NCBI GenBank assembly: GCA_947561395.2
Contig: OX387193.1
Span: 14,012,001-14,076,000 of the forward strand
Direction of reading: 5' to 3'
Length of the DNA: 64,000 bases
Source: Buxus sempervirens
Lineage: Eukaryota > Streptophyta > Magnoliopsida > Buxales > Buxaceae
Part shown: positions 1 through 10,750 of the stretch, piece after piece
Layout: each line of letters opens with the position of its first letter
How positions within the stretch are numbered: position 1 is the first letter of the stretch
Translations under genes and position numbers: made by a program
Notes under the pieces: model-generated
The model's database searches: none
Told to the model about the DNA's origin: nothing
Seen by the model: the letters and a program-made list of their open reading frames with translations, nothing else

Positions 1-493
1 GAATCTCAACCAAGAGATCTCATAACTGTTTTCCAGATTCGAAAATCTTATTTGAAAATATTTCAACAGTTAATCTTTGTAGATAAGACAAAACAGATCA
101 ATGAGATAAAAGAATAATACAAATCTCTGTTTAATCTAAGAGATAAGTATTAATTCAAATCAACCATCTGATTAGATAAGTCAGAATAGATCACAAGGAT
201 TAATACAAATCTTTGTTTAAGAGATAAGTATTAATTCAAATCAGTTGTTCCTTTTTCAGGTCAGAGACTCATCAACCATGAAATGATGGTAGATGAATCC
301 CAGCGAGTGACAACAACATCAATATCTCTTTGTGTAAGACCTATCATATCTCTTTGTGTAAGACCTATCACCAAGGCAAGAAGAGTAATCTGGGTTAACA
401 TCATGAATCTTGTTCCCCCATCCCAATCTATAGAAAACTATAATCTCAATTTATTTAGTTTTTTCGACCATCAAATCCCCTTTCCTAACAGTG
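1..493. other. AT-rich flank with short duplications
   Basis: No gene is visible. Two diverged copies of an AT-rich block (about 113-163 and 210-242) share the words AGATAAGTATTAATTCAAAT. A 24-bp unit is perfectly duplicated in tandem at 323-346 and 347-370. These look like local slippage duplications. Confidence 0.5.
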
Positions 494-803
494 ATGAGAA
501 GTTTAGAGCAGTCGACGCCATTGCCACAGCTTCCAAACGAGATTGTTGAAGACATTCTTTTAAGATTACCCGCAGATGCACTCTGTCAGTTCAGACGCGT
601 TTCCAAAGTCTGCGTGGGGTTTCGTTACCAACCCTCGTTTCATCAAAATGCACCTCCACCAATCAATGAAGAACAACCATAAGATCATACTCGCTTCTGG
701 TGGCAAGCTCTTCACCGTGGATTTTGAGGCTTGTGATGTAATGTCGGCTATAGAAATCCATCTCCCACGAAAATACTTTTTATGTATCGAATCCTGTTAC
801 TAG
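494..803 (+). pseudogene. F-box protein gene fragment, frameshifted
   Basis: The frame opening at the ATG at 494 gives an N-terminal F-box: LPNEIVEDILLRLPADAL followed by a FRRVSK segment, which matches the helix pattern that F-box proteins use to bind SKP1 in SCF ubiquitin ligases. Near position 612 the homologous reading moves to the +1 frame, where GFVTNPRFIKMHLHQS continues the usual sequence after the F-box, and that frame stops at 803. The whole relic codes for about 100 residues, against roughly 350-400 in full F-box-associated-domain proteins, and I see no downstream FBA repeats. A single frameshift plus loss of the C-terminal two thirds makes this a pseudogene. A very short expressed F-box peptide ending near 682 cannot be excluded. 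Confidence 0.7.
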
Positions 804-1857
804 AGAACACATTAAATTCACTACTGATTCGAATCCTGTTACTAGAGAATACGTTAAATTCAATTATCCTGTAAGTCTGAGCAGTCATTTTGATTTTGGT
901 TACAATCAAGATTGTCTTCTAGAGTATATTTACAGCTTCTGCTATATCTATTCTCAACTTTTTATACTATTTAGTGTCCAAACATTAAGGTTTGGCAGTT
1001 ATATCACTATTTATCAAAGGTTCCCACAGAGTTAAACAGCATCATTATTTATTAGACGTGGTGGTTGCATTTTCTTCCCCACAGTGGAAAGATGTGCTTC
1101 AACTGGGAGCCCCTTTGGTAACTCTGATCATTGTTTACTGGAGGTGATCAGAGTGTGATCAATGGTTGTACTTTATTCTTCTAGAATGGAGCTATGTATA
1201 TCAGCATGGCACCATGGGTAAATGCCAAATACCATTGACCAAAAAGAATTTCATTATCATAAATAGTGTTGACAATAAGAAAACCTGAAAAAAAATTAAA
1301 GAAATAAAAGTGGTTTTCCTTTATGTTATTAATCAAAATTTTCAGATTTAACAAAAAATTAAAAGTGGCTCCAGTTACAAGGATAAAATGATTTAAAATT
1401 AACGAAATTCATTGCTTGCACTTCAGAATTGACGACCATATATAATGGTCACTTGGTGGAGAGAAGGTGATTAAACCTTACAGAATAGCCCTCCAAATCT
1501 GTGGATACGTTGGTGTTATTTTAAAAACATACTGATAGTTTATGTAATTCTCTCTCTCTCTCTAAGTTATAATTTTTTTATTATTTGCTTTCACTTAGTT
1601 AAAAGGGATTGTAAATTTTAGTTCTATATGACAGTTTTTCTTCTATTGGCTAAAGAATTAATCTTATTTAACATCAGTAGAAGCTTTATACAGTCTTTGG
1701 ATAAAGAAAGGACATTATTCCAATACTTATTGAGCAAAGCTTAGAGAGCATGCATTTGCTCTAACTTGGTACAAGCATATAACTAATTAGCCAATAAAAG
1801 TATATATAACAGGCACGCAGGTCCTGCTCTTATCAAAAGCTTGAAACCATTGAGAGT
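804..1857. other. Intergenic, no gene seen
   Basis: AT-rich spacer between the F-box relic and the 3' end of the expansin-like gene. A 19-bp word is duplicated 42 bp apart (789-807 and 831-849). A (TC)n stretch sits near 1552-1562. Nothing else is recognised. Confidence 0.5.
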
Positions 1858-3467
1858 TCAATCAAACTGAAAGCCGAAATCATAAGCCTCCCCAACCTTC
1901 CAATCACCAGGTAACACCTTCATCAGCTCTACCTCGTCTATTTTGCCATTGTCGGCCACTACGAACCTCACCCTAAGATCTCCTTTCGGGGGATTCTCCA
2001 TGTCCCAAACTGCTCCGTGGGATTTGTGCATTCTCATCCATTGGTTAGAATTTACCTACATATACTCAAAATTATGCAAGTAAACAACCTCAAAACTTTC
2101 ATTTTCATTGTTTAACCCAGCCATTGATACATACACACGAAAACAGTAAAAGAGCGTACACTAACAGGCACGTGAGGAAGGCAATAAGCGGGAAAAATTT
2201 CAAGTAAATCACAAACTACCGCGAAAGGTAGTGGGGTATGTAATTAGAGTCGAGTGCATGGGGTCGAACCTTTCAGACTCATTGCACTCGTAAGAGTATT
2301 GGCATGCACGCTACATATAGAATCATGACATTGAGACTGGAAAAGCGATCGAAGGGTAATAGACATGCACCTACGCACGAGTTGAAATCGTCTGCCATGC
2401 TTTCCTGAATTGCTCCCTGATGTGGCCGTGAGATGTTGCCATGTGGAGCATCTCATGGCCATTGTTTTTTTCATGTGGGGCCCATTTGATAAATTTATAA
2501 CAATAAAAAAACCTTGACGGTGAGATACTCCATATAGCAACATCTCACGACCACATCAAGAAAGAATTCAGGGAAGATGACCGATGATTTCATTCCCCTA
2601 TGCACACACAAGCACATATGCACGCACACAAACACACGTGCGTGCACACACACACACACGCGTGCACACACGCGCACATGCATACACACACATATACGTA
2701 AATATATCAATCAATTTCCTCTTAGACCAATTTTCTCAGACTATCTCTCAGACCTAGGCTCATCTTGCGACACGTGTCCTATATCTTTGCCTGTTATGTT
2801 TCACGTTACTACCCTTCGTTTCGTTGAATGATTTCGTTTTCTCCACTTAAAATAATAATATAACGTTGACAATAAGTGAATAAAAAAATATTTAAGGTTT
2901 CCTTCCTTTCCTCTTCGTTCATATCGTGTCTACGGCAATATCGGAAACCAGGTTTGGCAGAGGCTGTTCAACGGAATGCAAACCAGATTTGTCTGAGAAT
3001 GGGGTGGAAAATGAGTTCGACAGAGGAAGAATACTGGCCTGGTCGCAGAAAGACAATGTTTCTCACAACCATAACGGCTCTGGACTCATCTAGTGTTTTT
3101 TCGAACTCTAATCCCTTGTCGGAATTCAAGCACCCTTCAACGCAAATTTGAACAAACTCCAATTCAATATTAGTTAATGTTAACTTTTCTAAATTTCTCC
3201 GTTAGCTTGTCACCGGTCGACACAGATAGGAGCTCTGGCAAAAACTACACACCTGACTTCAGATAAATCCATCCCCACCTGAATCCGAAGCAGTGACAAT
3301 CTCACTGTGGTTGTTTGTTTTTGGAAGTATTTGGAGGAATTACAGTTTTTGGGACATTGGAGGGGAAGAGGGAGAGTGCATTAGATTAAGATTTTGAAGT
3401 GAGATTTTTGTCACGTCTAAGAGCTGCTGAATTACACCATTTCTGATTAGAATAGGGAACAAAGGAA

Positions 3468-3514
<47 letters not shown>

Positions 3515-5071
3515 TTTAAGGTCCTTCCTTAGAGTTGTAGTGGCCCTGAACTTCTTTGTTTTTCTGGAGAGAGAGAGAGAGAGAGTGTGTTAGCAACACA
3601 AAATCGATGCCAAGGTGCAGTGTGTTAGCGAAGAGAGGCTAAGGGTTTAGTTGATAATTCAAGCGCCATTTGCGTCCTATCTCTTTCCCTCGTCGGAATT
3701 CAAGCGCCATTTCCACTGGAATCCAGAGCACTGACAATCCCATCATGGTTTGGAAGTATTTAGAAGAATCACACGCTATTTCTAACCAGGATAGAGATAG
3801 TAGAACCGAACAAAGGAAATTAGAGGGAGAGAGAGTTGAGGTTCTTCATTAAAGCTCCAATGGCCCTGGACTTGTTTGATTTGCAGGAGAAATGGAGGGA
3901 AAGGAGTTCATGTGAATAGAATACACACTCGGAAAGGGCGAGTTTGAAAATAATTGAATTTTTAAAAGAGAGAAGACGGAACCGTTTCAACCTTAACGCT
4001 GTTAACTTTGAAAGCTAGAGTGGGATGGTGTTGCAAAATCAGCCCATGCATGTCTGAGGGAAGGTATGAGGAAGGTGGTCTGAGAGGAAATTGATTCTAA
4101 ATATATATATATATATATATATATAAAACTCCCCAAGTAACTAAATATGAGCCTATACCTGACAAATTTTGAAGGCTAGGATGTCCTTTTGACCACCTTG
4201 GAACAGTATAACTATGGCCAAGTACCCTGGAAACTTGCTGTGTTCCTGAATCTTAAGCTGAAGGTTATTACCAGGATATTCGCATGGGATCCTGCACACC
4301 ATTATTTCCATGGTTAAGCCAGTAGGTAGTAGTGAAACACAAAGATGCAAAAGAATTAAGTCTCACTCTCACTGATTACGTCCTATATTCAATGTCAATT
4401 ACACCAGAAGCCTTCAATTCCGAGGCCTTGTTAGGCAGTGCCAACGTTTCGAATCCGCCGGGACTGAGGATAAAGTCAGTACGGTCTCCTGGTCCATGGT
4501 CAGTCACTACGATCTTGACGCCATCGTTGGTGCACAAGTTTGGTATTGTGCACCTAACCTGATTCACCAATAACAAACAATTAAGCACTGGTGATCATAG
4601 TGAATATTTGAATTAGCTGACTGAAGCTTCATCATTTTATTCTTGTTAATTTCAATCTAGACATGCATGATGCCTTTTGAGGAGGAAGAGCAGCACCTGG
4701 TAGCAGGCACCAAAGCCAGTGCCATATCTGAATAGCGCCGTTGACACAGCGCTAACATGTGCATCGTTGATGTGTTGTCCATATTCACCATATCCACATG
4801 CCCCACCTGGTTCATTTACACCATTAGTATATATATATATTCTTCATGTATTAATATATATGGACACACACTGAGAGATATGTAGTAGATACGTAGATAC
4901 TGAGGTTTATGCTGAGAGAGATAAAGAGATCATACTTGGGGTCCCTAAGCCATCTTGGGTGGTATAATAAGTTGCTCTCGAGCGCTCAAAGGGGTCCTGA
5001 GAGCTACACAGAGCAGGCAAGAGCACCAGAAGACACACAAGAACATGATAAAAACTGAGTTTCAGACCCAT
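1858..5071 (-). CDS. EXLB: Expansin-like B protein, five exons
   Basis: Secreted cell-wall protein of the expansin-like B family, whose biochemical activity is not established. Exons on the minus strand are 5071-4936, 4806-4697, 4558-4380, 4291-4159 and 2055-1858. All introns are GT-AG and the exons join without a frame break to 251 codons plus TGA, the normal family length. Residues 1 to about 25 are a hydrophobic signal peptide. A double-psi beta-barrel domain follows (GACGYGEYG near 48-56, ACYQVRC near 78-84, TDHGPGDRTDFILSP). From about residue 150 there is a C-terminal expansin carbohydrate-binding-like domain ending in VLPGDWKVGEAYDFG. Two cysteines I expect in the family are absent: Gly replaces one in TTQDGLG, and Phe replaces the first Cys of the GTGC-type motif. 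Intron 4 is very long (2103 bp) and carries a MITE and microsatellites. Start chosen because it gives the signal peptide and lies 71 bp from a TATA box. Confidence 0.9.
2401..2576. mobile_element. MITE-like foldback element in intron 4
   Basis: About 57-bp imperfect terminal inverted repeats (about 2401-2460 and 2517-2576) flank a short AT-rich centre. Both arms carry the words TGATGTGG, CGTGAGATGTTGC and ATGGAG in opposite orientation. There is no coding capacity. Size and structure fit a miniature inverted-repeat element. I could not fix a target-site duplication, so the superfamily is open. Confidence 0.6.
2599..2707. repeat. (CA)n-rich microsatellite
   Basis: Long compound CA/CG run inside intron 4 of the expansin-like gene. 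It creates spurious cysteine- and threonine-rich ORFs on both strands. Confidence 0.9.
3270..3900. repeat. Degenerate duplication with (GA)n runs
   Basis: Intron 4 holds two diverged copies (about 3270-3590 and 3690-3900) sharing the order: AATTCAAGC..., a TGACAATC block, a TTGGAAGTATTT block, a GA-rich tract and a TGGCCCTG block. Pure GA microsatellites lie at about 3473-3515 and 3565-3585. A short AT microsatellite follows at about 4101-4125. No gene is supported here. Confidence 0.55.
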
Positions 5072-5141
5072 GTTTCAATAAACTTGTGCAACTCTCAGTC
5101 ACTAAATTTGTTTGATGGGGGAGAGATTCCTGGCCCAACGC

Positions 5142-5151
5142 TTATTTATAG
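5142..5151 (-). promoter_or_regulatory. TATA box of the expansin-like gene
   Basis: On the minus strand the sequence reads CTATAAATAAG, about 71-80 bp upstream of the chosen ATG at 5071. This spacing leaves a 5' UTR of about 40-50 nt, usual for a plant gene. Confidence 0.65.
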
Positions 5152-5439
5152 TAGAGTAAGTCGTCACCTTTTTTCCACTAAATAAAAAATGGGATTCTGA
5201 AGTGGGGTCGAGCGCCAAGCTTGAGATGTGAACAAATAGAGGCCTTACGACCATCTAAGAAATATTAAAGCCTAAGGAGCCTTGCTTAATTAATAACCTT
5301 TTCTTGCCCTTTCATCTTTCAGTCATAGTAAGTATGTCCAACCTGTTTCAAGGTTATGTTGAGTTTAATTAGGGCTGCTGACATATGTTTGTGTCGCTTC
5401 TTATGTTTCAAAACTTCTTCCGTTAAAAGGAGAGTTTTA

Positions 5440-6009
5440 TAATTTTTGAGCCGATCCATCAATCCGCTCGAATCCATAGGTTGACGCGTTTATTAATTGG
5501 GTTGGGTTCGGGTTCAGGCTTTCTCAACCCAACTAAAAACGAGTCAACTAGAACCTAACTTGCAAACCTGTTGGATACCGGCCCCTTTAAATTTAAGTTT
5601 TTTTTTTCCGTTATTTTTATCTCCTATACCCTTTTAAATTCTATTATATAAGGTGTCAAGCCCACTTAGCTAATTAAGCATATTAATTTTATATTTTGAG
5701 ACTCTTAATCATTGAATTATTTTTATGGACTAATATAACAAATCACCTTTATTAAGTGTTTTTTTCTTTTACAAAATTTGTAAAAACTTTTTACTATCTT
5801 AATAGAGTTTTATAAAAGCATAATTGAAATTAAATAGAAATAAAGAATTAATTAAAAAATAAAAAGGATTGCAGCTTCAACCCGTTCATTGCCGGGTTGA
5901 ATTCGGGTTGGCAATTTCCTCCTGGTAGTAAACAGATTGAACCCGACCCAACTCATTCAGTAATCAACCAGTTTACAACCTGCCCAACCCACCCATTTCC
6001 ACCTCTAGT
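5440..6009. mobile_element. Decayed hAT-like nonautonomous element (tentative)
   Basis: AT-rich core flanked by blocks repeating the words AACCCAAC, GGGTTGGG and CCCGACCCAACTC, and ending in TTTCCACCTCTA at 6008-6009. Such word composition and that end are typical of short hAT-type plant elements. The left terminus is too degraded to define and no target-site duplication was found. Confidence 0.35.
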
Positions 6010-6636
6010 AAAAATAAAGCACTATTGAAGGATTATGCATAGAAGGAGAGATATCTATATATATGTTACAAAGGTTAATAAGCATCTTGAGTGGTTGTTG
6101 GGTCCAATCACAATTGGTAGGTGCCAATTGATCCTGGCCCTTGCCTGTACCCCGTACCTTTCTCAACAACAGCACAAGCACAAAAAACAAAATGAAAGAT
6201 GCAAAGCAAATCATCCTATACAAACAAATGCCACCCACCCCAGTTTTGGGAGATGGCCACATTCCACCTATGGAGAAGAGAGCAAAAATGCTTTCAACTC
6301 CTCAATGAGAGAGTGTAATAATAGTTTGTGAATATTATGTGGCCACTTATTGAGAATGAACAGTTGAAAATTTTCTAAAAGTTGCAAAATGTGAGAAAAA
6401 TCTTGTTTCCTTTACAATAAAAAAATTGATCTCAACATTACATGCAAGCACCATCAATTTCTAGGGAAACTTCAATTATACAGTGGAAGCGCCACAAAGG
6501 AATTTATCCAAAAAGTCTCACAATCTTCTTCGTGAATTGTTGGTAAAGATGCACGGATTAATCCCTCATTGGCTAGTAAAAAACTTCCACTTTCACATAT
6601 GCTCATATCATTAAAAAACACACGATGACTTACTGT
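6010..6636. other. Intergenic, nothing recognised
   Basis: No coding, RNA or repeat structure is visible between the hAT-like remnant and the presumed LTR start at 6637. Confidence 0.4.
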
Positions 6637-7910
6637 TTACACCCTATACAGACCAACGAATAAGATAAGGCCACGTGGTATCTACATGGCCTACTTAGGC
6701 CATGTCATAAACACACGTAGGCTTTGTGCAGTCAGATAGGCCACGTCAGCATACACATAGACCGAGAGTTCAATTAAGACCACGCAAGCCCATATGACGA
6801 ACCATACTCATGATTATCAAAAGATCGTGTCATCGGTCATTTGAGAATAACCAATTTAAGATCGTGGCTGGGCGGTTATCTTTCAGGAGCAGAAGACTGC
6901 GGATGACCAACCTCCATGAAGATCGTGCAAGAGTGGAACGTTGAGCAACCATCAAAGATTGGCTATAAAAGGCACAAACTCGAAGACCTCGAGGACACAA
7001 TCCATCCAACTGCAACCGGTTATAATATTATTTTGATCATCCGTGATCTTTATCCCCTCTCCTGCACTGTAGCCAAAAGGATAAACTAGGACTTACTCAC
7101 TACTTCCAGTTGTAGTGACACCTTAGACCCCTCTTTACTCCGATCAACGCCAGAATCCTGCCACCGGAGAGTAAGTTGAGGCCGCCCCTAACTCGCAGTT
7201 CTGTACCCCGAACACGGCTACAGAATCCCAAGCAACCGGTCCCGAGACTCACTTTGATCAAGCCAGGTGACTTGCGTATTTTCGGTTAAACAGTAATCCA
7301 AGGTGAACCCCCCAAATTGGCTTTGTTAGCAGTCGCCCCCTTCCTCTTGCTCTTATACCCCGACTACGGCTATAAGACCAGGACAGGCCGGTCCTGCAAG
7401 CTTTGTCAGTTTTCTTCTTGCTTTTTGTTCCCTTTTGGGGATTATCTGTTGTACCTTTCGCCCATCGGCCGATTTTATAATAAAAGAGTTTTGTGCCATT
7501 AGTTGCTTTCGCTTTCAAACACTTACAAGAACCCAAACGAAGACCGAACCCCTAGTCTTCATATTATCACCTGATCGGTTTTATTACAGGTGACTTGCAG
7601 TACGAGTGAACCGACATCCCGGTTTAGATTCGGAACAGGTGCCCGGGGTCAGGACCCGACCCGAAATCATTGTATCAAACGATACTGGCATGCCCGCGCA
7701 GAGACACATCATTAAAATCGCCACGTGTCCACACCAGCCCAATTTTGGAGGAACATCTCTTTTGGCATGCCCGGTGGGACCCTTAGTCTTTGAAAGAGCA
7801 CTAATGGCAGCAAGAAGAAGTACTTGGCATGCTGAAAACATAATGCCAGAGGAACCTGCCGAATCTCAGATAAACCCTCTTTATGTTTCAAAAGCTCTGG
7901 AAGAAGGACC
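6637..7910 (+). mobile_element. 5' end of an LTR retrotransposon, truncated by the next insertion
   Basis: A likely LTR starts TGTTTACACC at 6637. It contains a TATA box (GGCTATAAAAGG, 6961-6972) and a long leader. A primer-site-like string TGGCATGCCCGGTGGGAC follows near 7761. About 25 bp later an ATG (7804) opens a frame of 36 codons that runs directly into the TGTAACG insertion at 7911, so this is probably the very start of gag. The remainder is not in the window or is not recognisable. Lineage is uncertain. Confidence 0.45.
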
Positions 7911-8341
7911 TGTAACGCCCCGAACCCGGGTCAGTGCAAACCAGCATCCGACCCGAACCCGGTTTGCTACTATAACAACCCGAATTCAGTTCAACAACCA
8001 AATCCGAGGTGTTACTGGCCCATATCAAATATATCATCCATAATATATCAGACAATAGAATTAAATAATCCATTCACTTTATTATACTATCAGAGTGCGG
8101 AACAAGTATGTGCGGAAGTGTAGTCTAAAATCCTCAAAACCACATTTAGTTAATCATTAATATTAATATCAAAGTCTGGTAAAATAAAATAGTTACTATC
8201 TCTTTCATCTCTCTAGTACATCAAACCAGAGGAATAATAGTCTAATCAAAGAAACTACTAAGTCTATATCAATCCTCCACCTCAGACAATATCCGGGTAA
8301 AAGTAATCCTCCGGTGAATACTCAGCTATCTCTCCCTGGTG
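7911..8341. mobile_element. Truncated TGTAACG-type LTR
   Basis: It starts TGTAACGCCCCGAACCCGGG and is clearly homologous, in the same orientation, to the start of the solo LTR at 38168-40529 (the words CAAATCCGAGGTGTTACTGGCCC and GTGCGGAAGTGTAG-type blocks recur). It is cut after 431 bp by the Ogre-like LTR at 8342. The rest should lie beyond the right window edge. Confidence 0.75.
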
Positions 8342-8452
8342 TAGACACCCCAAATTGCACCTCAATATAAGAGAATAACTAAGAAGGGCTCCAAAAGTCT
8401 TATTTGAGCCTTGATATATGTCAAACTTTCAAAAACTTTCAGAATCAGTGCC

Positions 8453-8719
8453 AACCGTACTGAATATGCGGTTTTTATAATTTCGGTCTCAACCGCTCTG
8501 TCTGTGCGGTTGCAACCGCACACACAGCACAGTTCAGATCCATGCTTGTTGCGCTGGCGGCCACGTGGCTTCGCGAAGCTTCGGCCGTTGAGCCGCGTGG
8601 ACAGCAATCAATTAAAGCATAACTGAATTGAACTGTCCTGTATATACGGTTTGGTTAAATTTGTATATGAACCGCACTTTGAGTGACGGTTGTGTAGAAA
8701 CCGCACTGAGTATACGGTT
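8453..8719. repeat. Motif cluster A: six AACCG-N11-CGGTT palindromes
   Basis: Copies at 8453-8473, 8491-8511, 8514-8534 (right half CAGTT), 8631-8651 (left half AACTG), 8670-8691 (one extra base) and 8699-8719. They lie in the U3 part, 185-450 bp upstream of the TATA box. Confidence 0.85.
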
Positions 8720-8902
8720 TTGGCTGTTTCGGGGATTTGCGAAATGGCTCGATCTCTGAGCCTTATTTACGCATATTACCTCTCTATTAGGGACTTGAAC
8801 TCCCTATTTCACCCTCCGAAACTTGCTGAATTACTCCAATTCAAGCCTTGGAGGAGAATTGGAATAATCTAGAAGGCCTTTTTGGCCTACCCTTGACTTG
8901 GC

Positions 8903-8911
8903 CTATAAATA
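8903..8911 (+). promoter_or_regulatory. LTR TATA box
   Basis: CTATAAATAGA context in the 5' LTR, conserved in inverted form in the solo LTR near 46495-46505. It marks the likely U3/R boundary. Confidence 0.65.
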
Positions 8912-10732
8912 GAGGGGTCCTCCTCTTGCAAATGGCTGACAATCTGAAGCTTAGAAGCTCTGCAAGAAGAAGGAGAACCTCTGCTGGACTGGCTACTCAA
9001 CTGTTCAAGCTACTAAGGTAAGGCCCATTTGAGTTATTGCTTCCTTTTTAAGTTCTAGCAATCTCTCATCTTCTACCTTTCTGTAGTGTAAGGCCTTGGT
9101 GTTGATTGTAGCCCCAAACCCCTTCTAAAGTACCTGGGAATCCTCTCTAGCCGTAAAACGTGAAGAGAGAGCCTGGGGAAAAGGAAGGTGGAATGGATCC
9201 TCTAGGTTTAGAACCCTCAAATGATGAAAAGCACGCTATATGGTTATTTTGAACCCATGAATGCTTCTCTGATTTATTTTGTATTTGGAGAAGATGTGAA
9301 TCTATGCTCTCAGTAGCCATGGATTCCAACTTTTTCATAGAAATATGATTTTCCACATCTTCACACCCACTTGTCACTGTTTTTGCAAAGATAGGCTAGA
9401 TCTTGGATTTCCATGTAAATATGGAAAATCTGAGATCATTGGCATTAGAATGAGTTTTTAGAACTTCATGAGAGGTTTTTTTGTTTATTTTTGAGGTTTT
9501 GGTCGAATCCACATGCACTGGTTTCCTTGTTTCCTCTTCAAAAACTTCAAAACAGGGCAGATCTGTGGCCTGTCTTGGAATGCTTATAACTTCATCCTCC
9601 GGATGAATTTTTGAGTGATTCCAAAGACATGTGATAGATTGGAAAGCCTATTTAATATCTGGAAATTTTCGTCCACTTCCATGTAGCCAATTTTTTACAC
9701 CATCTCTTCAAAGTTTGTAAGACAGTTCAGCCCAGATTGCTGAACTTGCCGCTTTGATGGTGCACTATTTGCTCAGTTTTAATCCGTTTCCTATGATTCT
9801 AGTTTCTGAGTTTTCTTTGAGAAGTCTATTTTCATTTCCAACTGGTTTCAGTAGATTTCAATCTGTTTTGTGTCTTGAGTGCTCAGTTGACTCAGAGGTG
9901 CTCGTTGGCATAGTCCAGAGCTCATCTGTGGTCTTCTAGGCCTGTTCAAGAGAGCACACAAGTCACATCCGGATAGAGATTGGTGTGAGGTCTTTTTCTT
10001 TGGAAAGATGGCACCACATACTTCCTCCATACCAATTTTCATGGATTTTTATTAAGCCAAACTCCACGAATAGGATCTTGAAAACGCCTACTTAACACTT
10101 TTTCCAAGTTATAACAGCAGATTTCATATGTGGATATCTCTCTCATTTTGAATCGGATTAATCTGAAATTTTTACTATATACTTTACTATATGCCAGTTT
10201 TCAAATGGCTTTGGTTTCATTGGATTTGGATTTAAATTGAATGAGTTATGGTTAATCGAAGCTTTCAAGTTCTCATAATCTGATTTTTCCAGATTTGCTT
10301 TGAATTGGTTTTGCTTCAATTTTTACCTTGATTTTTATTCACTCATGAAGTTCTAAGAGGTGATATATCCATGGAGAGAGTTCATATTTATTGGACTACT
10401 CATGTGGAATAATCACTCACATTTTGCTTACTTTTAAGCAATCTTTGTCCCTTTTGATTAGCAAACAATCCTTAGCATGAGCAAGCATGTGGCAACCGTC
10501 TTAGACGGATGAGTGGGGGTGCCTAACACCTTCCCCCACTCATAAATAATTCCCCTTACCTGATCTCTGGATTTTTCCTTGTATTAGAGCTACTTTGGCT
10601 CTATTTGGCTCTTATGAACCCTTTGGTGTCCATTCACACCTTAATTTGGATGGTGGCGACTCTTATTTTTATCGATCCCCGCGTGACGATAATCGGAAGT
10701 CATTCCGAGATGACGAATCCATGTCTCACAAC

Positions 10733-10750
10733 TGGCGACTCTGCTGGGGA
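10733..10750 (+). promoter_or_regulatory. Primer binding site, tRNA-Arg type
   Basis: TGGCGACTCTGCTGGGGA lies 2 bp after the LTR end. Its 3' CCA complement and overall sequence fit the 3' end of plant tRNA-Arg with two mismatches, the primer reported for Ogre elements. Confidence 0.8.

Larger units (their letters stand above)
8342..10730 (+). repeat. 5' LTR of the Ogre-like element
   Basis: Begins TGTAGACACCCC and ends CCATGTCTCACA (TG...CA), 2389 bp, immediately followed by the primer site. Its first 457 bp recur at 63544-64000, and most of its length recurs inverted at 44758-47540. Contains motif cluster A and a TATA box. Reading frames inside it are not protein genes. Confidence 0.88.

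Noticed and set aside
2577..2831. Cysteine/threonine-rich ORFs around the CA microsatellite
   Set aside because: Translation of simple sequence inside an intron.
5440..6009. Complete hAT transposon
   Set aside because: Only one end is recognisable and there is no transposase.
7606..8043. 145-codon ORF
   Set aside because: It runs across the junction of two different elements at 7911, so only its first part (from ATG 7804, in the level 0 element) can be real.
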